Of a stretch of 64,000 bases of DNA, positions 61,201 to 64,000 are shown in pieces; position 1 is the first letter of the stretch, and each line of letters starts with the position of its first letter. Both the position numbers and the translations under genes were made by a program. The notes under the pieces are model-generated. The model searched no databases. It was not told where the DNA came from and worked only from the letters and a program-made list of their open reading frames with translations. Source of the DNA: Amoebophrya sp. A120. Taxonomy: Eukaryota > Sar > Dinophyceae > Syndiniales > Amoebophryaceae. The DNA is taken from the NCBI GenBank assembly GCA_905178155.1, contig CAJINV010000001.1, positions 13,842,664-13,906,663 on the forward strand, written 5' to 3'.

Positions 61201-63016
61201 CCGATTTGACGGCATTCGCCAGCGTTCGTTCGGTAGCAAAGAGAAGGACGGTGTCAACAGTAGCAGTCGCGGCAGCAAGGATCTTGTCCAAAACGCGACG
61301 GTGCGCATCGCAGCGTCGGGTGACGAAGCTGAAGAAATGATGGCGGAGATGGACCATGTTGAACAAGAACAGATGGAGAATGTTGGACAAGGCCCGTCTT
61401 CAGATGAGGACGATGAGGACCACCTCCCAGGTCGTGGTACAGCGAGGACGAATTATGGGCCACGCGTGGATCGGAAAAGTAAGAAGACACGCGTTCGTGT
61501 AGTTTCTTCACCGAAAGAGCACAAAAATAGTGAACCACGCGAAAGTTGTTCCACTTTTGCAAGCAGGTCGAAATTGCGACCTTTCGAGATAACAAGCCCG
61601 TCGCTCGCACGCCTGGCTTCGCCAGTCCCGAAAGCGCGACGCGACCCATCGCCACTCACGCTCCAGCCCTGCAGAAGCAGTCTGAGAATATTGCTGGGAG
61701 GAGGCGGGTACAACATGGGAAGTCCATCGTCCAGCCCGGCGACCGCAAAGAGCAAGCCCGTCGAGCAAGGTAAAGCAACGGCAGATGGGGCTGATGCCAC
61801 AAAGGCAAGTGGTGCAACAAAACCAGAAAAGGAAATCAAAATCGTCCCGTTTGCAGAGCAGCTTTTCGTGGACACGCCGGACAAAAGAAAGTTTGCAACG
61901 GCACTTGCAAAGACTGCCGGCCAGAACATGATGAATTTGTTGCTTTTGCTCGAGGAGACCCAGCAGAAGGAGCGTTGCCGCGGATCTTCCAGTGTGAAAA
62001 AGGATAAAGAATCGCTGTTGATGTCGAACGGAGAAATAACGAAGCCACGACGGCCCCGGCCGCTTTCACGCGGGCCGAGCTCTCATTCAGAAGCACAAGA
62101 GAAGCCGCGCACGTCGACGCAGTCACCCCGGGGTCGCAGTCGTAGCTTGAGTCGTAAGGCCTCCTCATCTCCCTCTTGTCGGATCAGTAGCAGAGGAGCT
62201 AAAACAGCACGGGGATATGGGTCGCGCGCTTCTCGAAAAATGTCCAGGTCTCCTGACTCGTTCACTTCATCTGCGATGAAGCTGAAAGGAAGTAGTATCT
62301 CGACACCCAGTGGCGGCAAGGGGGCTAGCGAAAGCGCGAGTGCAGCAACGCGGTATTCCGTCGCAGACTTCAAAACTGGATGGAAACGGTTGGCAGATTC
62401 GCGCAACCCCAGCGAGTGGGGAGGTCCAGCGGTTGTACGCCGCACGCGTATTTTCAAGGAGGACAGTATTCTTGGCAGCGACAATTTGCAGGGAGTTACT
62501 GGAGTAGACCAAAGACAATCCCTAGACGACAAATTAGAAAGCCTCCTCCAACAGGAACGGCACGATCCGAACCGTGCCCGATTGTCAATGGATTTTTTGC
62601 CCAGAGCTTTCGAAGTGCTCGAAGGCGGTGCTGGCACCTTTCGCACGGAAAAGAAGGCACTGAACACCCAGGAATCTTCATCAGGCGACAACAGAGCATC
62701 CATTTGGTCGTCTCCGAACACAAAAAAACACCACGTACGCATTCCAGGCGTGGACGGCTTTGTGTTCTATCACGAGCGGTTGCGTCTTACGGGGGACACC
62801 ATTGCCGGAAAGGGTGGGGGGAACCACCAACACAACGTGGGCTTCATCGGTAGCACTCCGATAGGATCCCGCGGCAAAAATAAGGCAGCAGCGACCCTAC
62901 AAACGCGAGGACATCAGACGATCTTGGACAAGGTTCTGTTGCAGCCGTTGTCATTACAGCTGCCCACGAGCCTCGACTTGAAGAAAAATCACGGCGGTGC
63001 ACCAGCATTGGAGTGA
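58238..63016 (+). CDS. Large Ser-rich IQ-motif protein, function unknown
   Basis: This is a single-exon 1592-residue ORF. Most of it is low-complexity and rich in Ser, Arg, Thr and Pro. An IQ-type calmodulin-binding motif lies at about residues 350-370 (AAVIIQKWFRGDRTRRKA). A tandem array of SPR/TPR words (NLSPRNSLTPR, then variants) occupies about residues 720-765, offering many proline-directed phosphorylation sites. A PSSVPTGS duplication occurs near residue 950. The C-terminus (from about residue 1375) is less repetitive. The role may be cytoskeletal or calcium-linked scaffolding, which is inferred only from the IQ motif. Despite its length it carries no introner element, in contrast to the channel gene next to it. 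Confidence 0.7.
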   Translation: MEEVVLDAHEQEQEAEHEGAPASSFSLPPMSLTSVAGVAAAHRSRLSTLLAPKNVAGQHAATPGGASASGALIAAGGSGAWNFLGGRRSVQFARPRGHSIAAPQSYVFQQACGADVFATSSTGARAPPSQVAEHEDRGFLLGGTPSASTGTPSRTSMAPLSLLRREEQDQNFVGRLATTGSTTVESRDLMHTHQTGSGREQLSSSFLLSSNATRAAGHRGSVQPLSSGSFGSRPRGASFAVLSSATSGGSFKAPQLLAAQNMSAAGVGPDEDRPSTGTATVADGGFSSESGQLHLSTAKGETTGRHEEEKTGTARSDAYAGVPLPTRKTTAGAARRLAGTGISYGGDAWRAAVIIQKWFRGDRTRRKAQALHHEWQTLFRQLHAMERRCSNPYANRSWLREHSVPAKQERDLSLDKSSKRASGGCTARPTNKNNRSSQQGRRNNSSSANRGSSSSTSGAPADAESGSGEVQIFVRSPRKKSVFRKLELDMGSGAWSVVAPAESAPVPGGTTTRNRASTAINGALSPARSGSLSPASSVGGGSGSTKNKSALAQVSTTFTSPLAPTRRSRALVSCDGSTKIKPTENSTRRPSPVSQQTKANVVPVVPPSPTSNATASARRGRATSDKKPTHSTSGSRSPSPSPSPSSNATSRPRASTSSAAGGNDSTVEKKKSSSSSASRGRNNMKDTPNADGSNRRPLKDSEKRMMTASVQQALALAVAATPKNLSPRNSLTPRNLSPRGSLTPRSRAGSLSPRSASPRGSFSLPNGKSLEETLGTQKEVPIMQADGVLLFPKREVRASDSRRSSVAGSERSDDSAPDIPMDENLILEEQESSRAMKQKLHPQDKNEEKSVAEPEKGVEVPTLSARENTDEINGTATTSEEVQDGEKSERNLTRPEEVEDQDSKSSKIQTTTTSNDNKTSEQGNKNKNSNIPQKISSTSSVPTGSPSSVPTGSPSPTAQQCETDRLLQSANSSSTSNSKEKSWRPSVLRFDGIRQRSFGSKEKDGVNSSSRGSKDLVQNATVRIAASGDEAEEMMAEMDHVEQEQMENVGQGPSSDEDDEDHLPGRGTARTNYGPRVDRKSKKTRVRVVSSPKEHKNSEPRESCSTFASRSKLRPFEITSPSLARLASPVPKARRDPSPLTLQPCRSSLRILLGGGGYNMGSPSSSPATAKSKPVEQGKATADGADATKASGATKPEKEIKIVPFAEQLFVDTPDKRKFATALAKTAGQNMMNLLLLLEETQQKERCRGSSSVKKDKESLLMSNGEITKPRRPRPLSRGPSSHSEAQEKPRTSTQSPRGRSRSLSRKASSSPSCRISSRGAKTARGYGSRASRKMSRSPDSFTSSAMKLKGSSISTPSGGKGASESASAATRYSVADFKTGWKRLADSRNPSEWGGPAVVRRTRIFKEDSILGSDNLQGVTGVDQRQSLDDKLESLLQQERHDPNRARLSMDFLPRAFEVLEGGAGTFRTEKKALNTQESSSGDNRASIWSSPNTKKHHVRIPGVDGFVFYHERLRLTGDTIAGKGGGNHQHNVGFIGSTPIGSRGKNKAAATLQTRGHQTILDKVLLQPLSLQLPTSLDLKKNHGGAPALE

Positions 63017-63686
63017 TTGACCGTGTTGTATACATCATCTCCTGGATCTGTGTCTTGTAAACTCATCTCTTGGAACACTACGAAGATGCCGTAGCGACTT
63101 TGCTAATGTACTTTTTTGTTTGTCACACTTTTCCTTTTGTTGTTGTTTGTAAATAGAAGTAGCTTCAGATTCAGTGCCAATACCCATAGTTTCAGCTAGG
63201 TTAAAACAGTAATACAGTTTCCATCAGGATTAGTGCACGCAAAAGTAAAAGAGTAAGAGTCATCATCATACATGAATGAATGTTAAGAAAGTTAAAGTGA
63301 AATGCACACAGTCTGAGTTTATTGATCATGGTTAATAGTTTTCAAAGTTTCAGAACGCCTTGCCTTTGCGTGGTGGACAGAAATCTGTACGACGAAGGAA
63401 TCTTTTTTTGCGGTTCAATGCAGCAGAGTGTTGCAGCAGCTGGACGAATGAATCCAAGCGCTACGATGTGTGTCAGCCGCAGCCCGGAACGGTTTTGAAA
63501 GCTGCACGATGAACTCGTTATCGAGTTTTGATGGAGAGTGAGTTGTTGCTCGAGACAGTTTTGCTTGATTATGCTGCAGCTTGAGCGCTAGCTACGCATA
63601 GAGGGTGCACGAGGGCAGATGACTTGAAAAATTTGTTGATGAGAGGTTGTTGTTTGATTCTCCCCTTAGTATGTACGCAGACCATC
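63017..63686. other. AT-rich intergenic region
   Basis: There is no supported gene or element. A CCCCTTAG acceptor-like word occurs at about 63663-63669, upstream of the next start codon. Confidence 0.5.
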
Positions 63687-64000
63687 ATGGCGCCATCGAT
63701 ACGGCCTCACTGTGCAACAACTGCCGCTGCATTCTGGCCTCGGAAGTCGTGCTACGGGACGCGTTTGTTCTTCCACGGGAAGATGCTAGTATCACTTCTG
63801 CTCTATCTTCACGGTCTAGGTGCGCCAGCCGCCGCAGGAACAACCGACGCACTGAGCACCGTGTTCTCCGCCGGAGATGAGACGCACGACAGCGCCGCGC
63901 TGACGGCAGAGCTCCTGCGGGACACGGAGGTGTTACGGTATGCCATGCCGGACGTGAAAGTTCTGGAGAACGGGTGCTCGGTTTCGCAGTACGAGACGGT
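63687..64000 (+). CDS. N-terminal part of a secreted or membrane protein (3' partial)
   Basis: The frame opens at ATG 63687 (context ATCATGG) and stays open to the window end. A second in-frame ATG at 63783 directly begins a typical signal peptide (MLVSLLLYLHGLGAPAAAG), so translation from there would give a secreted product; from the first ATG the same segment could be a signal anchor. The visible part (104 codons) shows no known domain. The codon usage is GC-rich, like that of the other genes here. Confidence 0.6.
   Translation, partial: MAPSIRPHCATTAAAFWPRKSCYGTRLFFHGKMLVSLLLYLHGLGAPAAAGTTDALSTVFSAGDETHDSAALTAELLRDTEVLRYAMPDVKVLENGCSVSQYET

Overview
The window looks like nuclear DNA of an alveolate, most likely a dinoflagellate; a compact parasitic (Amoebophrya/syndinian-like) genome is my best guess. 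The reasons are: all host genes lie on the + strand in one head-to-tail array; exons are GC-rich while ordinary introns (about 100-250 bp) and intergenic stretches are AT-rich; secreted proteins carry Thr-rich linkers; and coding exons are interrupted by many short inverted-repeat elements that behave as introns (introner-type elements, a class reported in dinoflagellates). The organism assignment is inference.

Layout. 1-4566: an SRPK-like protein kinase, 5' end probably outside the window, split in its catalytic core by a 1.1 kb inverted-repeat element. 5756-20129: a gene of unknown function (978 aa in my model), interrupted by ordinary introns, two introner elements and a 10 kb tyrosine-recombinase retroelement (9709-19729). 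21111-29815: a large secreted or membrane-anchored multidomain protein (TSP1-like and PAN/apple-like parts). 30500-31675: an intronless DGAT2-type acyltransferase. 32490-38669: a large endonuclease/exonuclease/phosphatase (EEP) family protein. 40402-56738: a giant polycystin-type cation channel (about 4250 aa, 13 exons) in which ten introns are transposon-like elements. 58238-63016: a Ser-rich IQ-motif protein. 63687 to the end: the start of a secreted or membrane protein.

The main result concerns introns. Twelve elements begin TAT or TAC, end ATA (ATG and ATT once each), and are bounded by a 5-bp direct repeat (two sites with one mismatch). Removing the element plus one repeat copy restores the reading frame in every case; the giant channel then reads as one continuous 12753-nt frame. 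No single GT-AG choice fits these boundaries. A thirteenth element, in the kinase, has an 8-bp repeat and also restores frame. The 10 kb retroelement uses another route: it sits inside a lysine codon without a target duplication and carries a donor in its left end and an acceptor in its right end, both in phase 0, so it too can be spliced out in frame.

The retroelement is bipartite: a left unit with a Gag-like ORF and a tyrosine recombinase, a right unit with reverse transcriptase-RNase H, both bounded by the same 146-bp left and 410-bp right repeats, meeting at an R|L junction. All exon joins are deduced from frame and sequence alone; no transcript evidence was available.
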